NCBI RefSeq assembly: GCF_036785885.1
Contig: NC_092322.1
Span: 12,484,466 to 12,548,465 of the forward strand
Length of the DNA: 64,000 bases
Reading direction: 5' to 3'
Source: Coffea arabica
Lineage: Eukaryota; Streptophyta; Magnoliopsida; Gentianales; Rubiaceae
Shown here: piece by piece, positions 11,884-24,264 of the stretch
How positions within the stretch are numbered: the first letter of the stretch is position 1
How the letters are laid out: each line of letters begins with the position of its first letter
The notes under the pieces: model-generated
The model's input: the letters and a program-made list of their open reading frames with translations, nothing else
The model's database searches: none
Told to the model about the DNA's origin: nothing
Program-made: the position numbers and the translations under genes

Positions 11884-13760
11884 ATGATGAGCATTCATTG
11901 GCTATGGACAGCTCTAGCCTTGGCTGCAATCTGGTTTTTTCTTCAAGACTTGTTCTTGATGAAGAAGAGAAAGAGATTTCCTCCAGGTCCAAAAGGGCTT
12001 CCTATTATAGGAAATCTGCATCTGTTAGGCAAGAATCCTCACCAAGATTTGGAAAAACTAGCCAAAAAGCACGGCCCTATAATGCACATGCGATTCGGTT
12101 ATGTCCCAGCAATCATTGTCTCATCCCCTGAAGCAGCTGAAAAGTTTCTCAAGACTTACGATCAAGTTTTTGCTAGTAGGCCTTATCATGAATCTTCTTG
12201 GTACGTTAGTTATGAGCAGAGGAACTTGACGTTCGGCCAATATGGACCGTATTGGCGAAACATGCGTAAGCTTTGCATTCTGCAGCTGCTCAGTAGCCAC
12301 AAAATCAACTCATTTCTGCCGATGAGAAGAGAAGAGGTTGGAACATTGGTTAAATCACTCAAACAGGCTGCCTCAGATGGTGCTGCTGTTGACCTTAGTG
12401 CATCAATTTCTTCCTTGGGTGCAAATATGAGTTGCTTGATGATATTTGGGAAGAAATATATGGACAAGGATTTCGATGATAGGGGGTTTAGAGATGTTAT
12501 TCAAGAAGGACTTCATGTTGCGGCCATGCCAAACCTCGGTGACTACTTTCCTCTACTCGGTGTGCTTGACCTTCAGGGACTTACTCGCCGGTTTAAAGAT
12601 CTTGCCAAGGTGTTTGACAAATTTTTTGAGAAAATCATTGATGAGCATCTACAGTCTCAGGAGCACAAGCAAACCAAGGACTTTGTAGACATCATGATGG
12701 GAATTATGCAATCTGGAGAAGCTGAGTTTGAGTTCGACCGTCGTCATGTCAAAGCCATCTTGTTGGTATGTTTTAGACCTTTCTGGTTTGCTGGTTTGTT
12801 GTTCATATACGTAGCTGACAGCACCAGATTTTTGTATTGCTTGCTGAATATGTTTTTAGCTTTTTCAACAAAATTTTCGGTCAGTTATAACTTCTGGACT
12901 AACGAAATTCAAATAACTAAACTTTGCACCTTAAAACGTGATCTGGAATTCTGTGCTCTTACTTTCTTCAAAATAATACCAGCGTTCTTTTCTGAGGTTC
13001 TCCTTTGTTTGTCTGTTGAGAAAGGGATTGTTTCATAGCTAAATCAAATAATTGCAATCCTTGCAACAAATGAAGACAAATTTGACGCCTATTTTGACCT
13101 TGACATTGTGCCTAACTCTGCCAATTCCTTACCTCAACTACACAGGATTTGCTTGTAGCCTCAATGGACACCTCAGTCACGGCAGTTGAGTGGGCGATCT
13201 CAGAACTCCTCAGGCATCCTGAGGCAATGAGGAAACTCCAGAAAGAATTGGAAGAAAAAGTCGGATTGGAGAGGATTGTAGAGGAATCAGACATTGAAGG
13301 CCTAGAATATTTGGACATGGTTATCAAAGAATCCATGAGGCTCCATCCTGTGGCCCCACTGTTGCTCCCCCACGAGTCAATGGAAGATTGCACAGTTGAT
13401 GACTTCCACATTCAGAAGAAGTCGCGGATCATCATAAACATATACACAATCGGACGCGATCCAAATGTCTGGCCTGATCCTGAGACCTTCAACCCTGAAA
13501 GATTCAAGGATAGCAATATAGACCTTCGGGGCCAAGATTTTCGGCTCATACCATTTGGCTCAGGCAGAAGAAGTTGCCCTGGTTTGCAGTTGGGGCTCCT
13601 CCTTGTTCGTTTTGTGCTGGCACAGTTGGTGCATTGCTTCAATTGGGAACTTGCAGATAACATTCGGCCAACTGATTTGGATATGTCTGAGGCTTTTGGT
13701 ATTGTAACTTCCAGAGCTACGCATTTAAGGGTTATTCCTACCTACCGATTAGCCAAATGA
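11884..13760 (+). CDS. Cytochrome P450, CYP71 clan (CYP736A / CYP71AU-like), subgroup A gene 1
   Basis: Two exons, 11884-12765 and 13146-13760, joined by a 380-bp phase-0 GT-AG intron (TTG|GTATG ... CACAG|GAT), giving 498 residues, normal for the family. It has an N-terminal ER anchor (residues ~5-25, then basic KKRKR), proline hinge PPGPKGLP (33-40), I-helix ASMDTS (299-304; the usual second Gly is Ser, as in all copies here), K-helix ESMR (356-359), PERF (411-414) and the heme loop [10 protein letters not shown] with Cys 438. All catalytic landmarks are present. It is expected to be an NADPH-P450-reductase-dependent mono-oxygenase on the ER; the substrate is unknown. The start ATGATG is shared with the paralogues at 15754 and 21678. 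The stop codon overlaps an AATAAA signal (TGAATAAA). Subfamily assignment is from memory of related sequences. Confidence 0.92.
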
Positions 13761-13965
13761 ATAAAGATTGTGGACTCCAATCCCAATTCTGGAAGTGTAA
13801 AAGTAATGTTCCTTGAAGATTGTGTTGACTCTAGTGTCTTCTTGCACGTACTGCTTGTTGCTCTTTCCATTCGTTTTTTTTTTCCAAACGATAAAACTTT
13901 CATTACTATACCATCGCGTTAGTTGACAAACACCTAAACAAACGGGCCTAAATCTGTCGTTAGTT

Positions 13966-14923
13966 GACAAAACTTTGCACCTTAAAACATGATCTGGAAT
14001 TCTGTGTTCTTACTTTCTACATAACGATACCAGCGTTCTTTTCTGAGGTTCTCCTTTGTTTATATGTTGAAAAAGGGATTGTTTCATAGCTAAATCAAAT
14101 AATTGCAATCCTTGCAACAAATGAAGACAAATTTGACGCCTATTTTGATCTTGACATTATGCCTAACTCTGCCAATTCCGTACCTCAACTACACAGGATT
14201 TGCTTGTAGCCTCAATGGATACCTCAGTCACGGCAGTTGAATGGGCGATCTCAGAACTCCTCAGGCATCCTGAGGCAATGAGAAAACTCCAGAAAGAATT
14301 GGAAGAAAAGTCGGATTGGAGAGGATTGTAGAGGAATCAGACGTTGAAGGCCTAGAATATTTGGACATGGTTATCAAAGAATCCTTGAGGCTTCATCCTG
14401 TGGCCCCACTGTTGCTCCCCCACGAGTCAATGGAAGATTGCACAGTTGATGACTTCCACATTCAGAAAAAAGCGCGAATCATCATAAACGTGTATGCAAT
14501 CGGCCGCGACCCAAGTGTCTGGCGTGATCCTGAGATCTTCGTCCCTGAAAGATTCAGGGATAGTAACATCGACCTTCGAGGACAAGATTTCCGACTTATA
14601 CCATTTGGCTCAGGCAGAAGAATTTGCCCAGGTTTGCAGTTGGGGCTCACCGTTGTGCGTTTTGTGCTAGCACAGTTGGTGCATTGTTTCAATTGGGAAC
14701 TTGCAGATAACATTCAGCCAACTGATTTGGATATGTCTGAGGCTTTTGGTATTGTAACTTCAAGGGCTAAACATTTAAAGGTGGTGCCTGCTTACCGATT
14801 GAACAAATGAATAAAGACGGTGGACTCCAATTCCAATGCTGGAAGTGTACTGGTCTGTTCCTTGAAGATTGTGTTGACTCTAGTGTCTTCTTGCACGTAC
14901 TGCTTGTTGCTCTTTCCATTCGT
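13966..14923 (+). pseudogene. Orphan tandem copy of P450 intron end plus exon 2 and 3' UTR
   Basis: This block repeats 12917-13875 (offset ~1051 bp): the 3' half of the intron with its CACAG acceptor (14192-14196), exon 2 (14197-14810) and the 3' UTR phrase ending in CCATTCGTT. There is no exon 1. One A is missing from the GAAGAAAAAG run (near 14308), shifting the frame. Downstream of it the frame is open to 14810 with ESLR, PERF and [10 protein letters not shown] intact. Its first part is almost identical to the 11884 gene, but about 14460-14650 matches the 21678 gene, a gene-conversion-like mosaic. It could only be used as an alternative terminal exon of the upstream gene, and the frameshift argues against that. 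Confidence 0.88.
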
Positions 14924-15753
14924 TGATGATAAAAATATTTGCCAATTAGTTTTCTTTTTTATCTACCTGTTTCCATCTCGATCTGAAGAAGCAGCTTCTT
15001 CCTTGAGCAATAGACATAGTACAGAAGTTTCCGAACTTGATGTTGCATTTGTCAATTGTTTCATTTTCCTTGCTACTTTTATAATGAATACATTGTTTAG
15101 TGGATTTTTTTTTATTTTTTACTTTTGTAGTTAAGTAGATTTTTTTCTTTATTAATTGTATTATTTATCGAGTGACATTATGGAAAGGTATTCATTTGTT
15201 TGATTTTAATCAACAATGTTCCCACATATTAACTAGGATAAGATCAAGAGAAATTTAGCTAAGCACTTCTAATGTTTTTGATAGGTATGACTGACTGTCT
15301 AATGATCCATTCGGGTTCACAAATTAAATTCTGTCTAATTCAAATCCTACTTGTATAATTCTTACTATATTTTGTGTAAACTCATATGATATTGGTGTAA
15401 AATTAGTTACTTGATAAATTTAAATTTATATCAAAATCATATAAATTTACACCAAAAGTTGTAAGAATTGTATCGACCAGTTGAACAAAACTCAACTTGT
15501 GAGAGCGGTTTCCATCTAATGACATTTTAAACTTGGTGGGACAAATTCTTGGTCTCGCCATGATTCTTGTCCTTGATGCCTAACGAAGTTAGCCGTATTG
15601 ATGTCGTGATACACAAATGCTTAGAGCGATAACGTATTGCATTGTTACATGCATAGGAGTTATAAAAAATTACTTCATAAATATCTGCTCTGGGCTTACG
15701 TTTATCTCAGAAAAAGTAGTAACTAGTAAACCAAATCTAGCTCACTGAAAAGG
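14924..15753. other. Intergenic spacer within the P450 array
   Basis: AT-rich, no gene seen. The last ~80 bp resemble the leaders of the other subgroup A genes. Confidence 0.5.
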
Positions 15754-16760
15754 ATGATGAGCATTCATTGGCTATGGAAAACTCTAGCCTTAGGCTGCAA
15801 TTTGCTATTTGCTTCAAGATTTGTTGTTGATGAAGAAGAGAGGACATCTGCACATGTTAGGCAAGAATCCGGACCAAGATCTGGCAAAATTGGACAGAAA
15901 ACATGGTCCTATAACGTGCATGCGATTTGGTTATGTCCCAGCAATCATTGTCTCATCCCTGAGGCAGCTGAGAAGTTCCTCAAGACTTATGATCAAGTTT
16001 TTGCCAGTAGGCCTCATCATGAAGGTTCTTGGTACATTGCTCATGAGCTGTGAAACTCGACTTTTGGCCAAATGGTACATTTTGGCGAAACATGCGTAAG
16101 CTTTGCATTTTAAGGTTGTTAAGTAACTACAAGATCAAATTGTTTCTCCCAATGAGAATAGGAGAGATTGGGATTTTAGTGAAATCATTAAAACAGGCTG
16201 CTTTTCACGGTGCTGCTGTCAATCTTAGTGCAGCCATTTCGTCCTTAGGTGCAAACATGAATTGCTTGATGATATTCGGAAAAATGTGTATGGATAAGGA
16301 TTTTGATTTTGATTTTGATGATAGGGGGTTTAGAGAGGTCATTGAAGAAGCATTGCATGTTGCAGCAATGGCTAACCTCTGTGATTACTTTCCCCAGCTT
16401 CGTGTGCTTGATCTTCAGAGATTTGCACGTTGGTTGAAAGCTCTGTCTAAGGTGTTCGATAATTTTCCAAAGAAAATAATTAATAAGCATCTTGAATCCA
16501 GGGAGCACAAGCAAACGTACCAATGATATTTGCCACCCAGAGTTCATGTAAAGCTCTACCTCAACTCTTTACCTATAATGAGTTATCCAGTTGGGGATGA
16601 CTCCAGTTCGTTTTGTGTTAGCACAATTGGTGCATTGTTTGAATTGGGAACTTGCAGATAACATTCAACCAAGTGATTTGGATATGTCTGAGATTTTTGG
16701 AATTGCTACTTCAAGAGCTAAGCATCTAAAGTGGTACCAACTTACCGATTATGCTAATGA
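15754..16760 (+). pseudogene. Cytochrome P450 pseudogene, subgroup A
   Basis: It starts with the same MMSIHWLW codons as its neighbours but carries an extra A near 15793, a loss of ~45 bp that removes the proline hinge (near 15840), and a TGA at 16051-16053. Exon 1 similarity continues in shifted frames to about 16515. The exon 1 end, the intron and most of exon 2 are missing. A last piece (about 16588-16760) corresponds to the C-terminal [11 protein letters not shown]...NWELADN region, with one more frameshift just before the end. The heme-binding Cys loop is absent, so it cannot encode an active enzyme. It contains a GATTTT triplet expansion around 16303-16318 not present in the paralogues. 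Confidence 0.92.
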
Positions 16761-17098
16761 ATAAAGATTGTGAATTCCAGTTCTCAATTCTGAAAAATGT
16801 TGACAAGGACCTATAATGCATTAGCATAACGTTCTTCTTTTAATAGTTTTTCTAACAAGGGAAATGTGAGATTTAAAAAGCAGGAAAGGGGTAGGAAAAT
16901 TAGAACTCAAGATCTCTAATTCTTGAGTTTCAACCTTAGCATAATTGAAGGTGTATTTTCAAGGATGATTTGGATACACAGGATTGCAATGTTTTGAAAC
17001 TCATACCAGCCATCGATTTGGTCGAGGTCATGGGTCGGGGATGGTCGAACACATCCAAGAATCGAATGATATCATCATGATTTCATCAATATATTTAA
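16761..17098. other. Intergenic spacer
   Basis: No gene or repeat boundary seen apart from the AATAAA right after the pseudogene stop. Confidence 0.4.
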
Positions 17099-17511
17099 GG
17101 GGCAAATTCTACTTTACTCCCCTGTGATTTAGCATTTTTTTACATAACCCCCCTATAGTTTCAAAAGCTATACATAACCCCCTTATGGTTTGGATTAAAG
17201 TGTCAAAGTGACGGGAATGATCATTCATAACGGCGTCACCTAAAATGTCAAAATTACCCTTATGTAAAGTTGAAATTTATGTATTAATCCAGGGGGGTTA
17301 TGTGTATATTTTGAAAATTATAAGGGGGTTATATGGTAAAATATTAAATCATAAGGGGGTTATATGGTAAAATATAAAAATCATACGGGGTTAATGTGTC
17401 ATGTGTTTATAAGAGTAATTTCAACATTTTTAGAAGTTCCGTTACGAGTGACTATTTCCGTTACTTTGACACTTTAATCCAAACCATAGGGGGTAAAATG
17501 TAATTTACCCT
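17099..17511. mobile_element. Palindromic MITE, family 1, copy 1
   Basis: 413 bp with 8-bp target duplication ATATTTAA (17091-17098 and 17512-17519). Ends GGGGCAAATT... and ...AATTTACCCT are inverted. The two arms are largely self-complementary (ACATAACCCCCC / GGGGGTTATATGG phrases), so the transcript or single strand would fold into a long hairpin. A related copy lies at 53434-53901. Confidence 0.85.
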
Positions 17512-17519
17512 ATATTTAA

Positions 17520-19288
17520 TTTTAAAATTTAATATATTATGTAAAATTTCTAAAAACATATTAATACTAAGAAAGACAGGTTCAATGTATGTTTGACGTT
17601 TCTAAGATACTTTACAAGAAAATACAAATAAGATAGTATAATTAAGTAGGAATTTATACAATAATTTAATGCATATTCAACAAGTTTAGAACCAAATTGG
17701 AGAGCTTATTTGAAAAGTAATACAAAAATTTAGGGCTATAGCTATAAGTTCTAAAATGGTTCTAGGTGTATTAATAGTTTTCCAGTACTCTAGGGGTCAA
17801 ATCATAAAATTGATAAAATGTTTCTAGGTGAATTATATATGTGTGTGTGTGTGTGTGTATTATTTTTTATCCCTTTGTGAGCGAGATTTATGGTAAGATA
17901 TGTGAAGAGATTTGAAAGTAGTTAAAAGAAAGAATCAAAAAAGGAACACAAAAAAGGTCAAAAAGGAAAGGATGAAAAAAAAAAAAAAAAGGCAAAGCGA
18001 TTGGCAAAACATTAAACCGTAAATTTTGATAGGCAAGACAAATTATGAAAACAAAATTTGAAGGCAAGACATTAAACCGTAAATTGGCAAAGCGAAAGCG
18101 CAAAAGTAGAGAGTGACAAATGAAGCCCCAGGACTAGACCCATCTTATGAAGCTGTGTCGAATCACTTTCAAGGGCGGACAAATTTCGGAAGAAATCCAG
18201 CTACAGAACATAGAATTGGGCGCAGCAAAAGTATACAAGTCTGTTTGGATTGCATTTTTTGGAGAGTTTTTGAAGAAAAATTACTACATCACATTTTGTA
18301 GAATGTGATACACGTAAAGTAAAAAAATAGTTGAAAAATATGAAAAAAATATTCTCACCAAAACTTATTATCATTATTATTGTTATTTTGCAAAAAACTA
18401 TGGAGAACCACTTTGTGTAATACTACTGGGGATAAAATGGAAAACAAGAATATTTTATTATTGTTTTATGCCCTTCTCCCCTCCTCTTGTTCCCACACTA
18501 CCCATACCAGTTGGCCAGGTTCGCTCTTTGACCAACCAGATGGGGGCGCAGTGCCCTCTAGCCATCAATATGCAAAAGACCATGGAGCTAAGTAAATATT
18601 ATAATTTTAACTGATCTTGAAAGATATAATCAATCTTACGAGAAGATGTTATATCTTTGTATTATTGCATGACTTCTTTATGGTTTTGAAATAACCATCT
18701 ATATAATATGCTCATAGTTTCATGCACAGTGAAAATGGATAGAATTGAAGACAGAGTGGTTTGTGCATCACCATGACCACCGTGTCCTCGATCATCGCCA
18801 ACTCCTGCCTCTTCATTGCCCCGGTGACCACCATAACTTCTACATGTTTTTTCCGAAGCCCCACCTCTGATTCCCCACTTAAACCCATTCTTTTTTTTTT
18901 TTTTTAAACCATTTTTTTCCTTTTCTTTCTTGAACTTCTACCAAATTTGCTGCCGCCCCAAATTCTAACCTGAGTTGGAACCCGGCAATTGATACTTCAT
19001 ATTCTTGATGTTTGTTTGCATTTCGGCGATATAGTGAGCAAGCCTACCTATGATCTATGCTTCAATGCGAACACTTGTGGATTTTCCTCCATGAACTGGG
19101 TAGATGTTAGTCTAATTTGTCATATCTGGATGAATTTGGAGTTTTTTTCTCGGTGGCCGGCTGTGATGATCATTGACTTTTTCGGTTGTGATGGTGTTGA
19201 CTTTTGCAATTGTGAAGCAGTTACAGACTGAAGAAGCACTGGAAAAGAAAATATGTTTTTAATTTTAGATTTCGACCTGCTGCAATTT
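17520..19288. other. Intergenic DNA with low-complexity tracts
   Basis: Contains a (GT)9 microsatellite at 17841-17858, an A-run near 17976, a small direct repeat (GGCAAGACA / TTAAACCGTAAATT) around 18005-18085, and a GTTTGGATTGC edge at about 18242 that resembles the MITE at 23877. No gene recognised. Confidence 0.4.
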
Positions 19289-19389
19289 TGCTCCTCGTAG
19301 TTTGACCTGGAAAAATGTAATATACAACAAATATTGGTGATAAGAGCAAATAAAAAGAAAATTGTTGAATATTTAAGTAAAGTCGCAAG

Positions 19390-20909
19390 AGAAATCACAG
19401 TTCACAGGAGGGTCAAGTGTCAGGTGAATCCAACTGCCTCATGGGTTTGGAAAAGCCTGGCAAGTGTTAGAGATGAAGTGGGAAGGGGAATCTGGAGGAA
19501 AATAGGGGACGGTAATAGCACAAACATCTGGGAAGATCAGTGGATCCCAAATACAACAGAAGGGAAACCTACGACCCCAAAACCACAAAGCTGCAATTTA
19601 CACAAAGTGAAAGAGCTGATCACAAATTTCAGATGGAATAGACCTTTGATTTTCAGTACATTCAATGGGAAAGATGCTGAAGAAATCCTCAAAATTCCAA
19701 TAAGTTTAGCAGGCAGGACAGATTGCAGCTACTGGATAGCAAGCAATAATGGAAAATACACTGTGAAGTCAGCCTACAAGATGCTGGAAAGGGAGGAGAA
19801 AGCTCAACAACAAGAGAGTAGTGGGAAAGGGGAAACCAGCTGTCATGTGCAGAAGGAGAAGGTATGGAGGAAGATGTGGGGAATGGACATTAAGGGCAAA
19901 CTAAAGCATTTTCTTTGGAAATGTCTGAACAAAGCTCTACCAGTGAACGAGCTCATTTACTACAGAACTCGAATGGGGGAACCAATATGTCAAGTGTGTG
20001 GCGAAGGGGAGGAAACAATAGAGCACTTGATGTTCTTCTGCACTATCGCAAAGGAGGTATGGAGATTGGCACCAGTGCAGTGGGATGGCATTGAGGATAG
20101 AAGAGGTAATTTTAACACATGGTGGAGTGAGTTGATGGAAGCATCAAGTAGGAGGGAAGGACAGCAGCACCAAGCACTTACCGTGAACATTCTTTGGCAA
20201 CTGTGGAAAGCCAGGAATGAGAAGATCTTCAACAACAAGAGTAGGAATCCTTTTGACATTGTACAGAAAGCTCATCTAGAATGGATAGAATACACTGAAG
20301 TGCAAGGTACAGGTAAGCTGGCGAGAAGACAGGAAACATCAGCTAGCAATGAAGAGGCACCAGATGACACAACAAACAGCAACACAATGACAATTGTTGT
20401 GGAGGTGAGCCAGCAGAAGGAAACGAAAACTATGGGCATTGGTATAGTGGCAACCAAGGACAACAAGGTGCATGCTGCATGGGCCATAAAGGACAGAAGT
20501 ACAGGGGACACTTTATTGGATTATGCGGCTGCACTCAAATTAGCGTTGTGTAAAATCAGCCAGAAGCATTGGCCTGCGTTGCATCTGCTTGTTTCATCCG
20601 CACAGATGGTACGAATGCTGAGAAATAACAAGACCACAGACGTAAGACTCTTTGCTCAATTGGAAGACATTCACATGTTCAAAGCTTTGTTTATGAACTG
20701 CTCATTTAGCTTAGTTGCCAACCAGTGTAATAGACTAGGGAGAAGAATTAGTAAGTATGCTACTTCATTAGCGCAAGATATGAGGAATATCTAAGTCCTC
20801 TGTGTCAAATGACACAATTGTAGAGCTCCTTATGGGCCGTTGCTCAAGTTTGTATAGCTTGTTTTGAAATCAATATATTTCCTAACGTTTCTGTTAAAAA
20901 AAAAAAAAA
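19390..20909 (+). mobile_element. 5'-truncated LINE (L1-type) ORF2 tail
   Basis: An open frame to 20794 encodes the C-terminal part of a plant L1 ORF2. First comes a WxS-type region (WVWKSLASVRD... WRKIGDGNSTNIWEDQW), then the zinc-binding RT-associated domain (zf-RVT; about 19900-20130: KLKHFLWK...CQVCGEGEETIEHLMFFC with the C-x2-C...H-x4-C ligands). A diverged RNase H-like region follows toward the end. The endonuclease and RT catalytic domains are missing. A 14-A tail (20896-20909) closes the element. A short TGCAATTT occurs after the tail and at 19281-19288 and may be the target duplication, which would put the left border at 19289; this is uncertain. Confidence 0.8.
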
Positions 20910-21677
20910 GTGCAATTTATCCTTTTTAAATGTGAAGAGATTTTTTTTTTTCAGAAATTTAGAAATAAGTAGTTAAACTGACCAAAGTTTGGTAGCTGCC
21001 TGTCTCAGTTGCTCCCCTACTAATCACTTAATTATATTCAGATTTATAATCGATCCTACAACTTATGTGGAATCAATTATTGGCTTCTGGGATGATGTGT
21101 ATTCACTGTTCAGCACTTTCAACAGGGGCTTGATTAGCCATATGGTTGTGTCTTTAGCAGAATATGACTATAAATGATACTAAAATGATTACCAATATCC
21201 AAAATTTATCCCCTTTTTGTTTCATTTTTTGTCGGCTGGATGTCGACAAAAATGTTCTATGCCATTTTCTTTAGATCATATTACTTCATTGGTCAGCAAA
21301 ATCTTTTTATAAATAGTCTAAAAGGGTAAATTTATCTGAAAAATGGCAAAGCACAACTTGGTAGGTGGGATACCTTCTTGACCATTTAGTATTGTCCAAG
21401 CATGTGGCCCTTCTGACATCACAGCATATAAAAAAATCCGCAAAAGCCAAGAAAATTCAGCTGTATCCTGTAGGGCGATTGATATCCTTTACTTTAATTA
21501 GGGAGTGTACTCGTTATACTGCTATTTTAATTCACATTCAACGATTTTGACGTCTAGTTCATTGCTTGGGTTGATTAAGTATTGCCTAACTGTGTACTAT
21601 TTACATATAATCACTGATCTGAGGCCTATACTTTAGATCAGAAAAAGGTAGTAAAATTATTTATCTAGCTGAAAAAG
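20910..21677. other. Promoter-side spacer of the 21678 P450 gene
   Basis: AT-rich with no gene. The final ~75 bp (GATCTGAGGCCTATACTTTAG) match the leader of the 11884 gene. Confidence 0.5.
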
Positions 21678-23439
21678 ATGATGAGTGTTCATTGGCTATG
21701 GTCAACTCTAGCATTGGCTGCAGTTTGCTACTTCCTTCAAGATTTGTTTTTGATGAAGAAGAGAAAAGGATTGCCTCCAGGTCCAAAAGGGCTTCCTATT
21801 ATAGGAAATCTGCATCTGTTAGGCAAGAATCCTCACCAAGATTTGGAGAAATTGGCCAGAAAACATGGCCCTATAATGTACATGCGTTTTGGTTATGTCC
21901 CAGCGATCATTGTCTCATCTCCTGAAGCAGCTGAAAAGTTTCTCAAGACTTACGATCAAGTTTTTGCCAGTAGACCTTATCATGAAGCATCTTGGTACAT
22001 CGCGTATGAGCAGAGGAACTTGACTTTCGGCCAATATGGTCCTTATTGGCGAAACATGCGTAAGCTTTGCGTTTTACAGCTGCTCAGTAGCCACAAGATC
22101 AATTCATTTCTGCCAATGAGAGGAGAAGAGGTGGGAAAATTGGTCAAATCACTAAAACAGGCTGCTTCAGACGGTGCTTCTGTGGATCTTAGTGCAGCGA
22201 TTTCATCCTTAGGTGCAGATATGAGTTGCTTGATGATATTTGGAAAGAAATATATGGACAAGGATTTTGATGATCGGGGGTTTAGAGAGGTCATTCAAGA
22301 ATCATTGCATGTTGCAGCGCTGCCTAACCTCGGTGATTATTTTCCCCTGCTTGGTGTGCTTGATCTTCAGGGACTTACTCGTCAATTTAAGGCTCTGGCT
22401 AAGGTGTTTGATAACTTTTTTGATAAAATCATTGATGAGCATCTTGAATCCAAGGAGCACAAGCAAACCAAGGACTTCGTAGACATCATGATGGGAATTA
22501 TTCAATCCGAAACATCTGAATTCGACTTTGATCGTCGTCATGTCAAAGCTATCTTGTTGGTAAGTTTGGTAGCTTTATATTCTTATTTGCTGTTTTGTTG
22601 GTAAGTCTGAAGAAATGACTATTGTAGTGTTTTTCTACTGCAATGCAAAGCAAATTGAGGGAATTTACTAAGATCCAATTCTGTTCATTCTCTTTCTTTT
22701 TCTTCCAGTACAGTTGAGAAAGGGATTGTTCCAAATGCTATATCAAATAAATCAGTGCTTGTGATAAATGAAGCCAAATTTGGCATAATTCTTACTCTTT
22801 CATGTATCTAACTCGACAATACAGGATATGCTTCTAGCCTCAATGGACAGTTCTGCGACAGCAGTTGAATGGGCCATGTCAGAACTCCTTAGGCATCCTG
22901 AGGCTATGCAGAAACTCCAGAAAGAATTGGAAGAAAAAGTCGGATTGAAGAGGATTGTGGAGGAATCAGATCTTGAAGGCCTAGAGTACTTGGACATGGT
23001 TGTAAAAGAATCCATGAGGCTTCATCCTGTGGGACCACTAATGCTTCCCCATGAGTCAATGGAAGATTGCAAGATTGATGACTTCCACATTCAGAAAAAT
23101 ACGCGAATCATCATAAACGTGTATGCAATCGGCCGCGATCCAAGTGTCTGGCCTGATCCTGAGATCTTCGTCCCTGAAAGATTCAGGGATAGTAACATCG
23201 ACCTTCGAGGACAAGATTTCCGACTAATACCATTTGGTTCAGGCAGAAGAAGTTGCCCAGGTATGCAGTTGGGGCTCACTGTTGTTCGTTTTCTGCTGGC
23301 ACAATTGGTGCATTGTTTCAATTGGGAACTTGCAGATAACATTAAGCCAAGTGATTTGGATATGTCTGAGGTTTTTGGTTTTGTAACTTCCAGAGCTACG
23401 CATTTAAGGGTTATTCCTGCCTACCGATTAGCCAAATGA
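21678..23439 (+). CDS. Cytochrome P450, CYP71 clan (CYP736A / CYP71AU-like), subgroup A gene 2
   Basis: Exons 21678-22559 and 22825-23439 with a 265-bp phase-0 intron (TTG|GTAAGT ... TACAG|GAT); 498 residues. ER anchor at ~5-25, hinge PPGPKGLP (33-40), I-helix ASMDSS (299-304, Ser in place of the usual Thr at 303), ESMR (356-359), PERF (411-414), [10 protein letters not shown] with heme Cys 438. The Thr-to-Ser change at the proton-delivery position is notable but Ser can keep the hydroxyl. It is a close paralogue of the 11884 gene: long identical stretches occur in exon 1 (around the hinge) and in the last ~60 bp of exon 2, while other parts differ clearly. Expected ER mono-oxygenase; substrate unknown. 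Confidence 0.92.
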
Positions 23440-23746
23440 ATCAGGATTATCAAGTCCATTTTTCGCTTCTGGAAACGTTGACAGAAATGTATTACCACAT
23501 ACCTGAGTCGTACTTCCATTGATGATTTGTCTGCACTCTAGCATCTTGTTTGACATATTGCTGCTTTCTGTCTATCCATTCTTGAAAACAAAAATTGTGA
23601 GTTCATCATTTTTGTATACTTATTTCCATCTCTTTCTAAAGAAGCAGCTTTCCTAAACAGTCTGGACATGATTCACAAACTTTTTCTATTTGCCAGTCCG
23701 TTTTCTGGCTACTTTTATAGCCAGTGAAATTACTACGGAAACTTTA

Positions 23747-23789
23747 GAGAGGATTGGAAGAAAAATCGGCCATGATCCAAATGTCTGGC
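23747..23789 (+). pseudogene. Tiny P450 exon-2 relic
   Basis: GAGAGGATTGGAAGAAAAA followed by ATCGGCCATGATCCAAATGT resembles two exon-2 segments of the neighbouring genes (the [11 protein letters not shown] region and IGRDPNVW) joined by deletion. It is short and could be coincidence in part. Confidence 0.4.
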
Positions 23790-23876
23790 AAAAATGATTT
23801 AAAGGCCCTCATATTCTAATATGTTAATTCTCAAAATTCTTCTTAAGTATGTTTTTGCTTGTAGTAAATGGGGAGA

Positions 23877-24021
23877 GGGCGTTTGGATTGTGAGTTTTCT
23901 CAGAAAATTTTTTAGAATATTCTCGTAACATGTTTTTCAAGTATCTTTTTATTTCATATATCTTATATTTTTATAATATATTTTTTTATAAAAAATTTAA
24001 AAAATTGCAATCCAAACGGGC
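23877..24021. mobile_element. Short AT-rich MITE with 14-bp inverted ends
   Basis: The left end GGGCGTTTGGATTG and right end CAATCCAAACGGGC are inverted repeats with one mismatch, enclosing 117 bp of AT-rich DNA. No clear target duplication was found. Confidence 0.65.
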
Positions 24022-24264
24022 AATTGTTGTGCACTTTCTCACGCAACATATATAACAACATCATTTTCTGTTCTGTGTATGTAGATTGCCATTTTCTCCC
24101 TTTATTCATGTATCGAATTCAAAAGGTGGACTGTAGACTTTTATACATCGTTGATTTCATAATTTCATCTCTTTGAAGCATATAACAGGACAAGAATAAC
24201 ACAAATAAAAACGAGAACACCAACGGAAAATAACATAGGATTTCACCATTGTCTGCAAAATAAA

